24,107 nt of DNA from assembly GCA_001917735.1 (NCBI GenBank), contig MNEO01000024.1:1-24107 (forward strand), given 5' to 3'. Source of the DNA: Chloroflexi bacterium 13_1_40CM_68_21 (GTDB lineage: Bacteria; Chloroflexota; Limnocylindria; P2-11E). Both the position numbers and the translations under genes were made by a program. Shown piece by piece: positions 8,059-15,743 of this stretch; the stretch's first letter is position 1, and the number at the start of each line of letters is the position of its first letter. The notes under the pieces are model-generated. The model did not search any database and was not told where the DNA came from. It saw only the letters and a list, made by a program, of their open reading frames with translations.

Positions 8059-9501
8059 CTAGGGCGGCGTCACTCCGCTGACGGAAAAACACCCGTTCCG
8101 GAAGGAGACCTGCTTCACCAGGAACGGGATGGTGCTCGAAAAGGCGCCCGTGCTCGTATCGGCGAGACCGCGGACCGCGTCGAGGAGCCCTGGTGGCAGC
8201 GGGTCGGCCCGCAGGCGCGAGACACGCAGGGTGAACTTGTCGCCGACCGGCCCGCCGATGACGTCAGCGCTCGTATTCACAGTGATGAACGGCGCTGCGG
8301 CCTTGGCGCTGCCGTGGATCCCGCCCCCATCGATCGTGATCTTCGCATCGTTCAACGTAACGCCCTGTGTTGTGGGGGCCTTCGCGGCGATGGACTGATT
8401 GAGCTCGGCCTCGGTGTAGATCACCGAGACCGCGACGCCGCGGTTGTCCTTGGCGAAGCTCCGCAGGGTGTCGAGACGCGAGTCCGGCGCGCCGCCGGCG
8501 AAGATGCGGCCGGTCGCCGTGGCGGCGCAGATGCTGTTGACGAGGGTCAGCTCTTCGAACTGCGAGAGCGCGAGCGTCGTCCCACCGGTGAGGGTGATCC
8601 CGCTGCGGACCAGGTCATTGGCGTTGAGGGTGCGCGAGATCGCGCGCAGTGCGCTCCGCGAGGTCCCGATGAAACCCTCGACGGTGATCGTCCCGCTCGA
8701 CAGCCCGGCACCAGACGTCAGGAAGAGACCCCAGCGACCGGGCGCCGGGTCGCGGACGGTGACCTTTGTCCCGGTCACGACGCATCCGAAGATCTCGGCC
8801 TTACCTCCGGCCGGCCCGCAGACGGCGCCTGTCGGCGCGACGGCGAGGAAGCCCATCCCGGCCGAGCCGGTGATCTCCAGACGCGGGGATGGTGGGATCG
8901 GCGTCGGGTTGGCCGGAGCAGGTGCGCCTTCGGCGATGGTCACCTGTGTGCCTGCCGGCACGGCGACCGTTCCGCCCGCATTCGCGGTCACCTGCAGGGT
9001 GCCGTCGTCCACCTGATAGGTGGTCTGCGTGCCGCCGTTCGGCAGCTGCTGGACGAGGGTCAGGAAGGCCGTGCCGCGCACGATCGCAGTCGTGCTCGGG
9101 GTCTTGATCTCGTACTTCGAGTCCGGCGTCGTGAGCTTTTGGACCGACGACCAGGAGCGTCCGAGGGTCTGCTCGATCGTCACCTGGATGCCGTCGCTCG
9201 GCAACCGGTTCAACGCGATGACCTTCACCTGGGAGCCGGGGTCGACCGACAAAGACGAGGCGTCGAAGAACGTCAGGACCCCGCGGCCATCGAGGTTAGC
9301 GCGCACGAGGTCGCCGGTCGCGTAGAGCTCGCCGTCGAGAGCGGGCGCGAACGCGGCGCCCGCGCGCGAGCCCTCGATCGCGGTGTTGAGGATGGCGATC
9401 GTCGCGGCGTTGGTCGCGGACGTGGTGGATCCGCCACGGGGGAAGTAGAGGAACACCCCCACACCACCGACGATGAGCAACAGAATGACGAGGAGCTTCA
9501 T
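8059..9501 (-). CDS. FecR-domain membrane-anchored extracytoplasmic protein
   Basis: A 480-residue protein starting at ATG 9501, preceded by an AAGGG-like ribosome site. A hydrophobic N-terminal segment (residues 3-20) anchors it, so the rest lies outside the membrane. Residues of about 50-190 look like a FecR domain: LRFFD-type strand (LTFFDASSLSVDPGS), GRSWSSVQKL, YEIKTPSTTAIVRGTAF and the closing DDGTLQV. A Pro/Ala linker (about 195-215) follows, then a beta-rich middle region. The last 110 residues (LNDAKITIDGGGIHGSAKA, later GLLDAVRGL) vaguely resemble LmeA/DUF2993-type lipid-binding tails; this is a weak impression. FecR domains often sense or scaffold at the envelope, but no sigma factor lies beside this gene. 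It precedes the serine hydrolase by 20 bases. Confidence 0.82.
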   Translation of the reverse strand: MKLLVILLLIVGGVGVFLYFPRGGSTTSATNAATIAILNTAIEGSRAGAAFAPALDGELYATGDLVRANLDGRGVLTFFDASSLSVDPGSQVKVIALNRLPSDGIQVTIEQTLGRSWSSVQKLTTPDSKYEIKTPSTTAIVRGTAFLTLVQQLPNGGTQTTYQVDDGTLQVTANAGGTVAVPAGTQVTIAEGAPAPANPTPIPPSPRLEITGSAGMGFLAVAPTGAVCGPAGGKAEIFGCVVTGTKVTVRDPAPGRWGLFLTSGAGLSSGTITVEGFIGTSRSALRAISRTLNANDLVRSGITLTGGTTLALSQFEELTLVNSICAATATGRIFAGGAPDSRLDTLRSFAKDNRGVAVSVIYTEAELNQSIAAKAPTTQGVTLNDAKITIDGGGIHGSAKAAAPFITVNTSADVIGGPVGDKFTLRVSRLRADPLPPGLLDAVRGLADTSTGAFSSTIPFLVKQVSFRNGCFSVSGVTPP

Positions 9502-9567
9502 CACGCGACCCTTGGAACCCTCGTGAAGGCTAGGAGACACACGCTCGCGCAGGGTCGCAGCCGGGTC

Positions 9568-10104
9568 TCAGCCGCTCCGTTCCCACTCGTCGCGCAGCAC
9601 CTCGCCGAGCCACCGGTCGTGCCACCTGCCCCCACTGAACCTCTGCTCGCGCCGGACTCCCACTGTCCGGTAGCCGTTGCGTTCGAGAGCCTTGCGGCTC
9701 GCGACGTTCTCGGTGTCGACCTCGGTCATGAGCTTGTGCAGGTTGAGCTCGCGGAATGCGTATCGGGTGCGGAGCCGCATCGCCTCTGTCGCGTAGCCCT
9801 TTCCCCAGCAATCCTTCTCGCCGATCATGATGCCGGTCATCGCGTTCGCGTCGAGCCAGTTGATGCGGTGGATCCCCGTGGCGCCGACCGCCTTCCCCTG
9901 CGCGTCGATCATCCACCAGACGTCGTCCTTGGACTCTCCGATCTTCTTGAGGAACTCCTGCTCCTGATAGAGCGCGACCGCCATGCGGTGGTTGAGATAG
10001 CGAGTGACCTCCATATCAGCGAACCAGCGCACAAAGCACTCGGCATCGTTCTCCCTGCCCGGACGCAACGTCACGTCCGTGCCCTTCAAAAGCGGTCCGA
10101 ACAT
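9568..10104 (-). CDS. GNAT family N-acetyltransferase, RimJ/RimL-like
   Basis: A 178-residue acetyltransferase that would move an acetyl group from acetyl-CoA to an amine. It starts at ATG 10104 with MFGPLLKGTDVTLRPG; a longer open frame upstream overlaps the divergent gene and has no family similarity. The acetyl-CoA loop appears as CWGKGYATEAM, followed by the helix and strand LNLHKLMTEVDTENVASRKALERNGY, which is the typical RimJ/RimL-class motif (V...N..S...LEK.GF). The N-terminal TLRPGRENDAECFVRWFAD also fits. Target could be a ribosomal protein N-terminus, a small molecule or an antibiotic; the sequence does not say. It is divergent from the beta-CASP gene with only 44 bases between start codons. 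Confidence 0.9.
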   Translation of the reverse strand: MFGPLLKGTDVTLRPGRENDAECFVRWFADMEVTRYLNHRMAVALYQEQEFLKKIGESKDDVWWMIDAQGKAVGATGIHRINWLDANAMTGIMIGEKDCWGKGYATEAMRLRTRYAFRELNLHKLMTEVDTENVASRKALERNGYRTVGVRREQRFSGGRWHDRWLGEVLRDEWERSG

Positions 10105-10148
10105 CGGAGCGGCCAGAATAGCCGGACACCAACTTTGTGAGGTCGCGC
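10105..10148. promoter_or_regulatory. short divergent promoter region between GNAT and beta-CASP genes
   Basis: The 44 bases between the two divergent ATG codons must hold both transcription starts, unless the transcripts overlap. On the minus strand a TATTCT hexamer (complement of 10115-10120) lies ten bases before the GNAT ATG and could be a -10. On the plus strand GAGG at 10139-10142 sits six bases before the beta-CASP ATG and serves as its Shine-Dalgarno. No convincing -35 box is visible on either strand. Confidence 0.3.
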
Positions 10149-11540
10149 ATGGAGCTCGCGTTCCTCGGCGGCGCGACCACCGTGACGGGATCCCAATTCC
10201 TACTCGACACCAGCGACGCGCGCGTGCTGGTCGACTGCGGGATGTTCCAGGGGAGCCCGAACGAGACGGTCCGCAACCGCCTCCCATTCGCGTACGACCC
10301 GCACGATGTGGACGCGCTCCTGCTGACACACGCGCATCTCGATCAGTGCGGGCTCATCCCCCACCTCGTCGCGAGCGGCTTCCACGGCTCGATCTACGCG
10401 ACCGCCGGGACGATGGAGCTCGCCGGACTCGTCCTGCTGGACGCGGCCAAGCTTCAGACGGAGTTCGCGAAGCGGGCCGTGCGGCGGGAGCGCCATCACC
10501 ATCACTTGCCTCGTGACGCGGAAGCCGAGCTCCGCGCGTCGGGCCTGTTCAAGGAGGTTCCCTACGGCGCCGAGGTCACCGTGGCCAAGGGGATCACCGC
10601 GCGCCTCGTCGACGCGGGCCACATCCTCGGCTCGTCGATCATCGTCGTCCGCGCTGCCGGCCAGACGCTCGTCTTCTCCGGCGACCTCGGACGGCGAAGC
10701 TCGCCGATCATTCGCGACCCGACCATCCTGACGGACGCCGACTACGTGCTGCTCGAGTCCACGTACGGCGGGCGCGAGCATGAGCCCGAGGCTGCCGCGG
10801 TCGCGCTACTCGCGGAGACCGTGAACGCGGTCCACGACGCGGGCGGCGTGCTCCTCGTCCCCTCATTCGCCGTCGGCCGGACTCAGGACATGGTGTGGGA
10901 GCTCGACCGGCTGCTGGCCGCGGACCGGATCCCGAAGCTTCCGCTGTATCTCGATTCGCCCATGGCTTCCAAGGCGAGCGACATCTACCGGCGCCACGCC
11001 GACTATTTCGATGACGAGATGCGCGCGCTGATCGCGCGGAGCGGCGACCCGCTCGACTACCCGGGCGCGATCGTCACCAATGACCCGGCGGCCTCGCGAG
11101 CGATCAAGGACGCGCCGCGGCAATACATGATCGTCGCCTCGAACGGCATGCTCACCGGTGGCCGCGTGCTGAACCACCTGCGAAATCTCATCGACGATCC
11201 GAAGGCGACGCTCCTCTTCGTCGGGTACCAGGGCGAGGGGACCCTCGGCGCGCATCTGCAAAGCGGGGTAAAGCAGGTGACGATCGACGGGGCCATCCGC
11301 GACGTGCGCTGTCGCGTCCGCTCGCTCGACGGCTTTTCAGCCCACGCCGACGAGCCACAGCTCCTCGATTGGGTCGGCAACTTCGCGAAGGCCAAGCGCA
11401 CCGGCGACGCTGGATTCCCCAAGACGGTCTTCGTCGTGCACGGCGATCCCGAGGCCGAGCACGCGCTCGAGCCGAAGATCCGCGGGCTTGGCTTCAACAC
11501 GAAGATCCCATCCTGGCGCGAGCGGGTGCGACTCGACTGA
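10149..11540 (+). CDS. beta-CASP metallo-beta-lactamase fold ribonuclease-like protein
   Basis: A 463-residue protein of the MBL/beta-CASP/RMMBL type, related to CPSF73-like RNA nucleases. Motif 2 reads THAHLDQCG (His61, His63, Asp65), later DAGHILGSS (motif 3 His), SGDLGR (motif 4 Asp), ESTYGGREH (motif A), PSFAVGRTQ, the GMLTGGRVLNHL region and FSAHADEPQLL (motif C). A final VVHGDPEAE fits RMMBL. The usual HxHxDH is HxHxDQ: the second-zinc His is Gln66 (codon 10344-10346). There is no KH domain. I chose ATG 10149 because GAGG lies six bases upstream; GTG 10137 would add four residues and overlap that site. Likely cytoplasmic RNA processing or decay; substrate unknown. It ends 80 bases before the MNT gene. 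Confidence 0.92.
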   Translation: MELAFLGGATTVTGSQFLLDTSDARVLVDCGMFQGSPNETVRNRLPFAYDPHDVDALLLTHAHLDQCGLIPHLVASGFHGSIYATAGTMELAGLVLLDAAKLQTEFAKRAVRRERHHHHLPRDAEAELRASGLFKEVPYGAEVTVAKGITARLVDAGHILGSSIIVVRAAGQTLVFSGDLGRRSSPIIRDPTILTDADYVLLESTYGGREHEPEAAAVALLAETVNAVHDAGGVLLVPSFAVGRTQDMVWELDRLLAADRIPKLPLYLDSPMASKASDIYRRHADYFDDEMRALIARSGDPLDYPGAIVTNDPAASRAIKDAPRQYMIVASNGMLTGGRVLNHLRNLIDDPKATLLFVGYQGEGTLGAHLQSGVKQVTIDGAIRDVRCRVRSLDGFSAHADEPQLLDWVGNFAKAKRTGDAGFPKTVFVVHGDPEAEHALEPKIRGLGFNTKIPSWRERVRLD

Positions 11541-11560
11541 GCGAGGAAGCCCACGGGTGG

Positions 11561-11600
11561 ATGGTCCCTATAGGTACCATATGGTAGGTCTAGGTACCAA
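11561..11600 (+). promoter_or_regulatory. 10-bp-phased GGTN array with palindromes, probable operator of the MNT/HEPN module
   Basis: Just upstream of the MNT start, GGTC (11563) and GGTA (11573, 11583, 11593) recur at exact 10-bp steps, so they face one side of the helix. TAGGTACCA is an exact direct repeat at 11571-11579 and 11591-11599, and TACCATATGGTA at 11575-11586 is a perfect 12-bp palindrome. The segment is AT-richer than its surroundings. The downstream protein has its own winged HTH, so autoregulation at this site is the simplest reading (inference). Confidence 0.6.
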
Positions 11601-11608
11601 ATCCTTCT

Positions 11609-11613
11609 GGAGG
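11609..11613 (+). promoter_or_regulatory. Shine-Dalgarno GGAGG of the MNT gene
   Basis: GGAGG lies seven bases before the GTG at 11621. It is among the strongest ribosome sites in the window and fixes the start of the MNT protein at GTG rather than at an internal codon. Confidence 0.75.
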
Positions 11614-11620
11614 TGCGACT

Positions 11621-12238
11621 GTGCGCCTGACAGCAGCGCTCGACGATGTACTCGCCACTCGCGGCCATGTTCGGGTCCTGCGTGCGCTTGACGCGCTACC
11701 AGAGGGCTTAGGCGTCAGCGCACGTGACATAGCTCGGCGCGCCGAGGTTGCCCATAACCGCGCGTCCGAAGTGCTGAGCGCTCTGACAGATATCGGTCTC
11801 ACCAGGGTCCAGCGCGCCGGGCGTTCCGATCTCTATCAACTCAACCGCCTTCATGTGCTGAATCGGGCGCTGCACGAGCTGTTCCGACACGAGGCCGCTG
11901 TCGAGGTGGAACTGAGGAAATTCCTGCGCAGGAGGCTGTCCAAGCTGAACGTACGCGAGGCCTACATCTTTGGCAGCGTCGCGCGCGGCGAGAGCCGGGC
12001 CGACAGCGACATCGACCTCGCCGTGGTCATCGACGAACCAGGGCCTACGGCCGGAGAAAGGGCAGAGCTGGACGAGCTTGCGGCTGACGTGCGCGAACGC
12101 TTTGGTGGTCGCCTCGGAGTGCACCTCGGTACGAAACCACTTGCGGCTCGGGTCCGGGGTCGCGTCGGACGAGACCTCTGGCGGCGCATCGCAGAGGAAG
12201 GGATTCGTCTGCTGCCTTCGAGGGACTCACGTGGCTAG
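11621..12238 (+). CDS. winged-HTH and MNT-type nucleotidyltransferase fusion (antitoxin-like)
   Basis: A 205-residue protein with two parts. Residues about 10-80 form a winged helix-turn-helix (VSARDIARRAEVAHNRASE recognition region, then SALTDIGLTRVQRAGRSDLYQL wing). Residues about 110-200 are a minimal nucleotidyltransferase domain of the Pol-beta superfamily: FGSVARGESRADSDIDLAVV gives G118-S119 then Asp130 and Asp132 (GSx10DxD). In MNT/HEPN modules the MNT protein is the antitoxin and can inactivate the HEPN toxin by AMPylating it. The third carboxylate expected after the DxD strand is not obvious (the region reads RLGVHLGTKPL). Start GTG has GGAGG seven bases upstream. It overlaps the HEPN gene by 8 bases. 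Role as antitoxin and repressor is inferred from family and context. Confidence 0.85.
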   Translation: MRLTAALDDVLATRGHVRVLRALDALPEGLGVSARDIARRAEVAHNRASEVLSALTDIGLTRVQRAGRSDLYQLNRLHVLNRALHELFRHEAAVEVELRKFLRRRLSKLNVREAYIFGSVARGESRADSDIDLAVVIDEPGPTAGERAELDELAADVRERFGGRLGVHLGTKPLAARVRGRVGRDLWRRIAEEGIRLLPSRDSRG

Positions 12239-12647
12239 CAGGATCAAGACCGTCGCTGTCGAGCGTTCGCACGCGAGAACGTACTTCGCGAAGGCCGCTC
12301 AGTTCTGCGAGGCGGCGAGTGCATCTCTCGTAGACGAGCGGTTCGATGCCACCGTCGTGCTCGCGATCCACGCGGGTATTAGCAGCTCGGATGCTCTCTG
12401 TATCGGCTTAGGGACGAGGAAATGCGCCGAGTCACACGATCGCGCAGCAGAGCTGCTCGAGGAAGTTGGTGCGCACACGCCAGCGTTCATCGAACACGCC
12501 AAGCGCCTGCGCAGCTTGCTCGCGATGAAGAACCGGATCGAATACGAGAATCACCGGGCGACCCGAGGTGATGCGGAACAGTCCCTCAGGCGCTGCGAAA
12601 ACCTCGTTGGGTGGACCGGGAGCGAGTTAGAGAAAGCGAGGCTCTAG
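12231..12647 (+). CDS. HEPN domain protein (toxin-like partner of MNT)
   Basis: A 138-residue, mostly helical protein. The stretch AIHAGISSSDALCIGLGTRK and then HDRAAELLEE is typical of small HEPN proteins. The C-terminal LLAMKNRIEYENHRAT contains Arg102-x5-His108, fitting the Rx4-6H signature of HEPN ribonucleases, with Tyr105 inside the motif. In known MNT/HEPN pairs the HEPN subunit is an RNase toxin and a tyrosine near the motif is modified by the MNT partner. The start is GTG 12231, with GAGGGA five bases upstream and an 8-base overlap with the MNT stop; a longer frame upstream is just MNT shadow. Non-toxin roles are possible for HEPN/MNT pairs, so the toxin call is inference. Confidence 0.82.
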   Translation: MASRIKTVAVERSHARTYFAKAAQFCEAASASLVDERFDATVVLAIHAGISSSDALCIGLGTRKCAESHDRAAELLEEVGAHTPAFIEHAKRLRSLLAMKNRIEYENHRATRGDAEQSLRRCENLVGWTGSELEKARL

Positions 12648-12690
12648 CGGCCGTTTTTGGTACGTCCCCTGACAACCGAAGAGGGTCCAT

Positions 12691-14202
12691 CTACGCCACG
12701 GGCCGCTGCGTGAGCGCCGCGGAGAGCAGCACCTCGTCGCCCCGTCGATCGCCGACGTCGAGCTTGGCGCGGATCCGCGTGAGATGGACCCGCAGCGTGT
12801 TTGGCGAAACGCCGAGACGCTCGGCCAGCGACGCGCGGTCAAGTCGCTTCCCCTCGCGAGACAGAAGCTCCATCTCGCGCAGGATCCCGAGCTCGCGCCA
12901 CGTCAGACCGACCGTGCGCAGATAGAAGGTCGCTTCGTCGAGCGCCGACGAGCCCACGGCCGCTGCGCTGTCGCTCTTCGCTCGCCGGAGTGCCGCTTCG
13001 GCGCGCGCGCGGATCTTCCGCGCGAGGTCGTGTGCCGCGGGATCGCGCTCGGCCGCTCGGCCGAGCCACGAGGCGACCTCGGGCAGGTAGTAGGCGAATC
13101 CCTCGCCGCCGCGAGCACCGATGTCGCGCACGAGTCCGGCCGCGCGGGACGCACCGCCGCCGCGCACGAGCGTCTCGCGCCAGTACGCCGCGTGCACCGC
13201 CGCGCCGAGCGCCCAGTGCGCCATGCCGCGCGCCTCGTACTCGTGCGCGGCCTCGTCGAGCATGCGGACGCCGCCGCGCGGATCGCCCTTCTGCGCACGG
13301 ACGATCGCGCGCACGTTGTTGCGGAACTGCTCGTCCTCCGGATAGCCGGTCGGAGCGCGGGTGAGGATCCGGTCAGCGACATCCGTCTCGCCCCGGAGGA
13401 GAGCGAGATGAGCGTGATCCTCCGCCGCCCCGGTCGCACTCTGCCGCGCGAGCCGATCGCCGTCGGCGATCTCGCCCCGCTCCATCCGCGCTCGGGCGAG
13501 GCAGAGGCACGTGTACCGCCAGACCGAGGAGCCGACGGCGCGCAAGCCGGCCTCGGCCTTCGTGAACTGCTCCACGGCCTGATCGATCCGCCCAGCGGAC
13601 GAGTCCACGAACCCGCCGGTGTACGTTGCCCACGCGGCCTCCCACGGATCGTTCACCCGCGACGCGTTGCGGACGGTGGCCTCGGCGGCCGTGACGGCGT
13701 CGATGTAGTCGCCAGAGTGCGAGAGGAGATGCGCGAGCTGGCGCTGCACGCGTGTCGCGACAAGATCCCGCGACCGTCCCTTCGGGGCTCCCTGCAGCGC
13801 GTCCTCGCACCGCCGCGCGCGCGTGAGCGCCTGGCTGATCTCGTTCTGCGCGGTGAGGACGATCGAGGCCCCCAGGTGCATCTCCGCGAGCAGAAATGGG
13901 TCAGCCGCGGCGTTCTTCGCGGCGATCTGTTCGAGGCGCGGCGAATCGGGCCGACGGACGAGGTAATAAGAAAGGTGGAGCAAGTCGACCGCGACGCGCG
14001 CCTCGAGGAGCGGATCCCGGATCTGCGGCAGGACCTCGTTGAGCTCCGCCCAAGCGAGGTCGAAGGATTCGAAGTACTTCAGGCATCGCGCGCGGAGGAC
14101 GCGGCGCTCCACTGTCTGGCGTCCGCTGGAGAGCCCGGGAAGGAGGCGCTCCGCGTCAGCGCGCGAGAGCGGCGCGAGGGCCTGCTCCCGCAGTGAAGGC
14201 AC
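12691..14202 (-). CDS. transcriptional regulator with TPR-like repeats and C-terminal LuxR-type HTH
   Basis: A 503-residue, alpha-helical protein. The first 420 residues are Ala/Arg/Leu-rich helical pairs (for example DYIDAVTAAEATVRNASRV and AGRIDQAVEQFTKAEAGLRA) that read as tetratricopeptide repeats. The last 65 residues contain a helix-turn-helix, LDRASLAERLGVSPNTLRVH followed by LTRIRAKLDVGDRR, close to GerE/LuxR DNA-binding domains. The N-terminal ATPase seen in MalT/LAL regulators is absent, so it is a TPR-only version. The start GTG 14202 has no clear ribosome site; upstream DinB ends 45 bases earlier. It faces the HEPN gene tail to tail with 43 bases between stops. Its targets are unknown. 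Confidence 0.83.
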   Translation of the reverse strand: MPSLREQALAPLSRADAERLLPGLSSGRQTVERRVLRARCLKYFESFDLAWAELNEVLPQIRDPLLEARVAVDLLHLSYYLVRRPDSPRLEQIAAKNAAADPFLLAEMHLGASIVLTAQNEISQALTRARRCEDALQGAPKGRSRDLVATRVQRQLAHLLSHSGDYIDAVTAAEATVRNASRVNDPWEAAWATYTGGFVDSSAGRIDQAVEQFTKAEAGLRAVGSSVWRYTCLCLARARMERGEIADGDRLARQSATGAAEDHAHLALLRGETDVADRILTRAPTGYPEDEQFRNNVRAIVRAQKGDPRGGVRMLDEAAHEYEARGMAHWALGAAVHAAYWRETLVRGGGASRAAGLVRDIGARGGEGFAYYLPEVASWLGRAAERDPAAHDLARKIRARAEAALRRAKSDSAAAVGSSALDEATFYLRTVGLTWRELGILREMELLSREGKRLDRASLAERLGVSPNTLRVHLTRIRAKLDVGDRRGDEVLLSAALTQRPVA

Positions 14203-14247
14203 GTATGTATTACGCCATGACTAGGACTTGACCGTCCTGCGGCGACG

Positions 14248-14718
14248 TCAGGAGGTAGGCGGAAAAGCCTTCGCCAGCTCGCTCGTATGCCCGTGGGAAT
14301 GGTCGGCCTGATACACGGCGAAGTGGCCGGCGTCGACCTCGCCCCACGCGCTGTGCACGCCCGGGCGTGAGGCCGTCCCGGGACGCTGCAATTGCTGGAC
14401 GATGCGGGAGTGCGCCGCGGAGAGGCGGCGCGAGAGCTCCATCGGGTCGCGCTCGTTGTTCCGCCGCTCGGCCGCGAGCGCGTCCTGGTCGTAGGAGGCG
14501 AACTGGGGACGGTCCTCGGCGACGCAGCGCTGCACGCGGTCGGCGAAGATCTCCGCCGCATCTGCGAGATGGCCGATGATCTCGAGGGCCGTCCACTGAT
14601 CGAACTTGGTCGCACGAAGGCGCTCGGGCGGGACGGTCCGCACGATTCGCGCGACCGTGGCCGCGTCGTCCGCCAGCAGGAAGGCCTTGTCTTCGTCATA
14701 CGTGAGACGTTCGGTCAT
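14248..14718 (-). CDS. DinB family protein
   Basis: A 156-residue four-helix-bundle protein. The start is ATG 14718, overlapping the methyltransferase stop by one base (TGATG), so it is translationally coupled. The region TALEIIGHLADAAEIFADRV and the C-terminal QADHSHGHTSEL provide the metal-binding histidines expected of the DinB/YfiT fold, which includes bacillithiol or mycothiol-dependent transferases and many uncharacterised enzymes. A longer open frame upstream is shadow of the methyltransferase. It is the last gene of the rplU-to-DinB minus-strand run. Specific thiol or substrate cannot be inferred. Confidence 0.88.
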   Translation of the reverse strand: MTERLTYDEDKAFLLADDAATVARIVRTVPPERLRATKFDQWTALEIIGHLADAAEIFADRVQRCVAEDRPQFASYDQDALAAERRNNERDPMELSRRLSAAHSRIVQQLQRPGTASRPGVHSAWGEVDAGHFAVYQADHSHGHTSELAKAFPPTS

Positions 14719-15743
14719 CACACTTTCTCCGCGACGAGGATCGTAAACCTCGAGAAGGTCGTCTCGGTCGTCACGCGGAGACCGGCCTGCCGGCAGAGCG
14801 CGTCGAGCTCCGTGCGCGTGTTGACGCGGTTGCCCCAAGTGAGCTCGAACCACTGCGCGAGCGCCGCGAAGCGCGTCGGCATCGTGCGCAAGGCCTCGTC
14901 CGTCTCCGGATAGGTCTCGTCGTAGATGACGAAGCTCCCACCGGGCGCAAGACACCGCGCGATCGACCGAAAGGCCTCCGCCTTGACCCGCGGAGGGATT
15001 TCGTGGACGACAAGGAAGCTCGTCGCGATGTGATACGCCGCGTCCTCGGCGAGCCGCTCGGCGCCCACGAGACGAGCTTCACAACGCGCCTCGAGACCGC
15101 GAGAACGAATGAGCGCGTTCGCGAGCTCGATCGAGCGGGGCTCGTTGTCGACGCCGACGTAGCGGCCCTTCGGGAAGGCTTCGGCGAAGTGGACGAGCGC
15201 CCATCCGCCGCCGCAGCCGACGTCGATCACGCGTGCGCCCTCCTCGAAGCGCCGTTGCAGCACCGGCAGCTTGGGGAGAACCAGGTCGGTGAAGATACGC
15301 GGCAAGGTCTTGAGACCGTCCGCGACGGACGTGATGACCTCCGCGTCGTGGGCCTGGTAGGAGAACGTCGAGCCGTCCCGGAACCTCCGCGGAGCGTCGG
15401 CGTAGTCTCGGCCGACGAGCATGTGGATGCGAGCCGCACCGCCGAGGTAGAACGTCGCGTCGGGCGTGCCAAGGATCTGATCGTAGTGCGGCGCCATGCG
15501 CCAGCCCTCGCGCTCGCACTCGAGGAACCCGAAGGCGAAAGCGGTCCGGCAGAGGACATCGGTGTAGAAGGGGTCCGTCCCGAGACGCGTCGCGAGATCG
15601 TCCGCCGTGATCCCTGGGGTCCGCGTGACGAGCTCCCAGACGCCGAGCTCGCGAGCGAGCTCGAGAAGGTGGGTCGCGTGATAGCCGCCGATGAGGTCGT
15701 AGAGCTTGGTGACCTGATCGGAAAGGCTCGGGTGCTGGCTCAC
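14718..15743 (-). CDS. SAM-dependent methyltransferase with N-terminal dimerisation wHTH
   Basis: A 341-residue protein starting at GTG 15743, which overlaps the hydantoinase stop as GTGA. Residues about 15-90 form a winged-helix-like dimerisation domain (LLELARELGVWELV, ITADDLATRLGTDP), as in O-methyltransferases. Residues from about 170 form the Rossmann domain: motif I VIDVGCGGG (172-180), acidic Asp199 in YVGVDNE, VVHEIP for motif IV and a post-core LAPGGSFVIYDE. No metal or cofactor motif is visible beyond SAM binding. It sits between a cyclic amidohydrolase and a DinB protein, which may mean a small-molecule modification pathway, but the substrate is unknown. Confidence 0.9.
   Translation of the reverse strand: MSQHPSLSDQVTKLYDLIGGYHATHLLELARELGVWELVTRTPGITADDLATRLGTDPFYTDVLCRTAFAFGFLECEREGWRMAPHYDQILGTPDATFYLGGAARIHMLVGRDYADAPRRFRDGSTFSYQAHDAEVITSVADGLKTLPRIFTDLVLPKLPVLQRRFEEGARVIDVGCGGGWALVHFAEAFPKGRYVGVDNEPRSIELANALIRSRGLEARCEARLVGAERLAEDAAYHIATSFLVVHEIPPRVKAEAFRSIARCLAPGGSFVIYDETYPETDEALRTMPTRFAALAQWFELTWGNRVNTRTELDALCRQAGLRVTTETTFSRFTILVAEKV

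Noticed and set aside
8314..10140. 608-codon plus-strand open frame opposite the FecR and GNAT genes
   Set aside because: Arg/Asp/Glu-rich composition without domains, antisense to two well-supported genes; a GC-rich shadow frame.
10488..10508. Run of histidines (RHHHHL) in the beta-CASP protein
   Set aside because: Short natural loop insertion; not a metal motif of the fold and no sign of a tag or vector.
12648..12690. CGGCCG followed by TTTTT between the convergent HEPN and regulator genes
   Set aside because: The stem is only three base pairs, too weak to call a terminator.
12784..14196. 470-codon plus-strand open frame
   Set aside because: Exact antisense of the TPR/HTH regulator; no recognisable motif.
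14203..14247. AT-rich TAATACAT just before the regulator GTG as a leaderless promoter
   Set aside because: The hexamer is poorly placed relative to the start and no -35 is visible.
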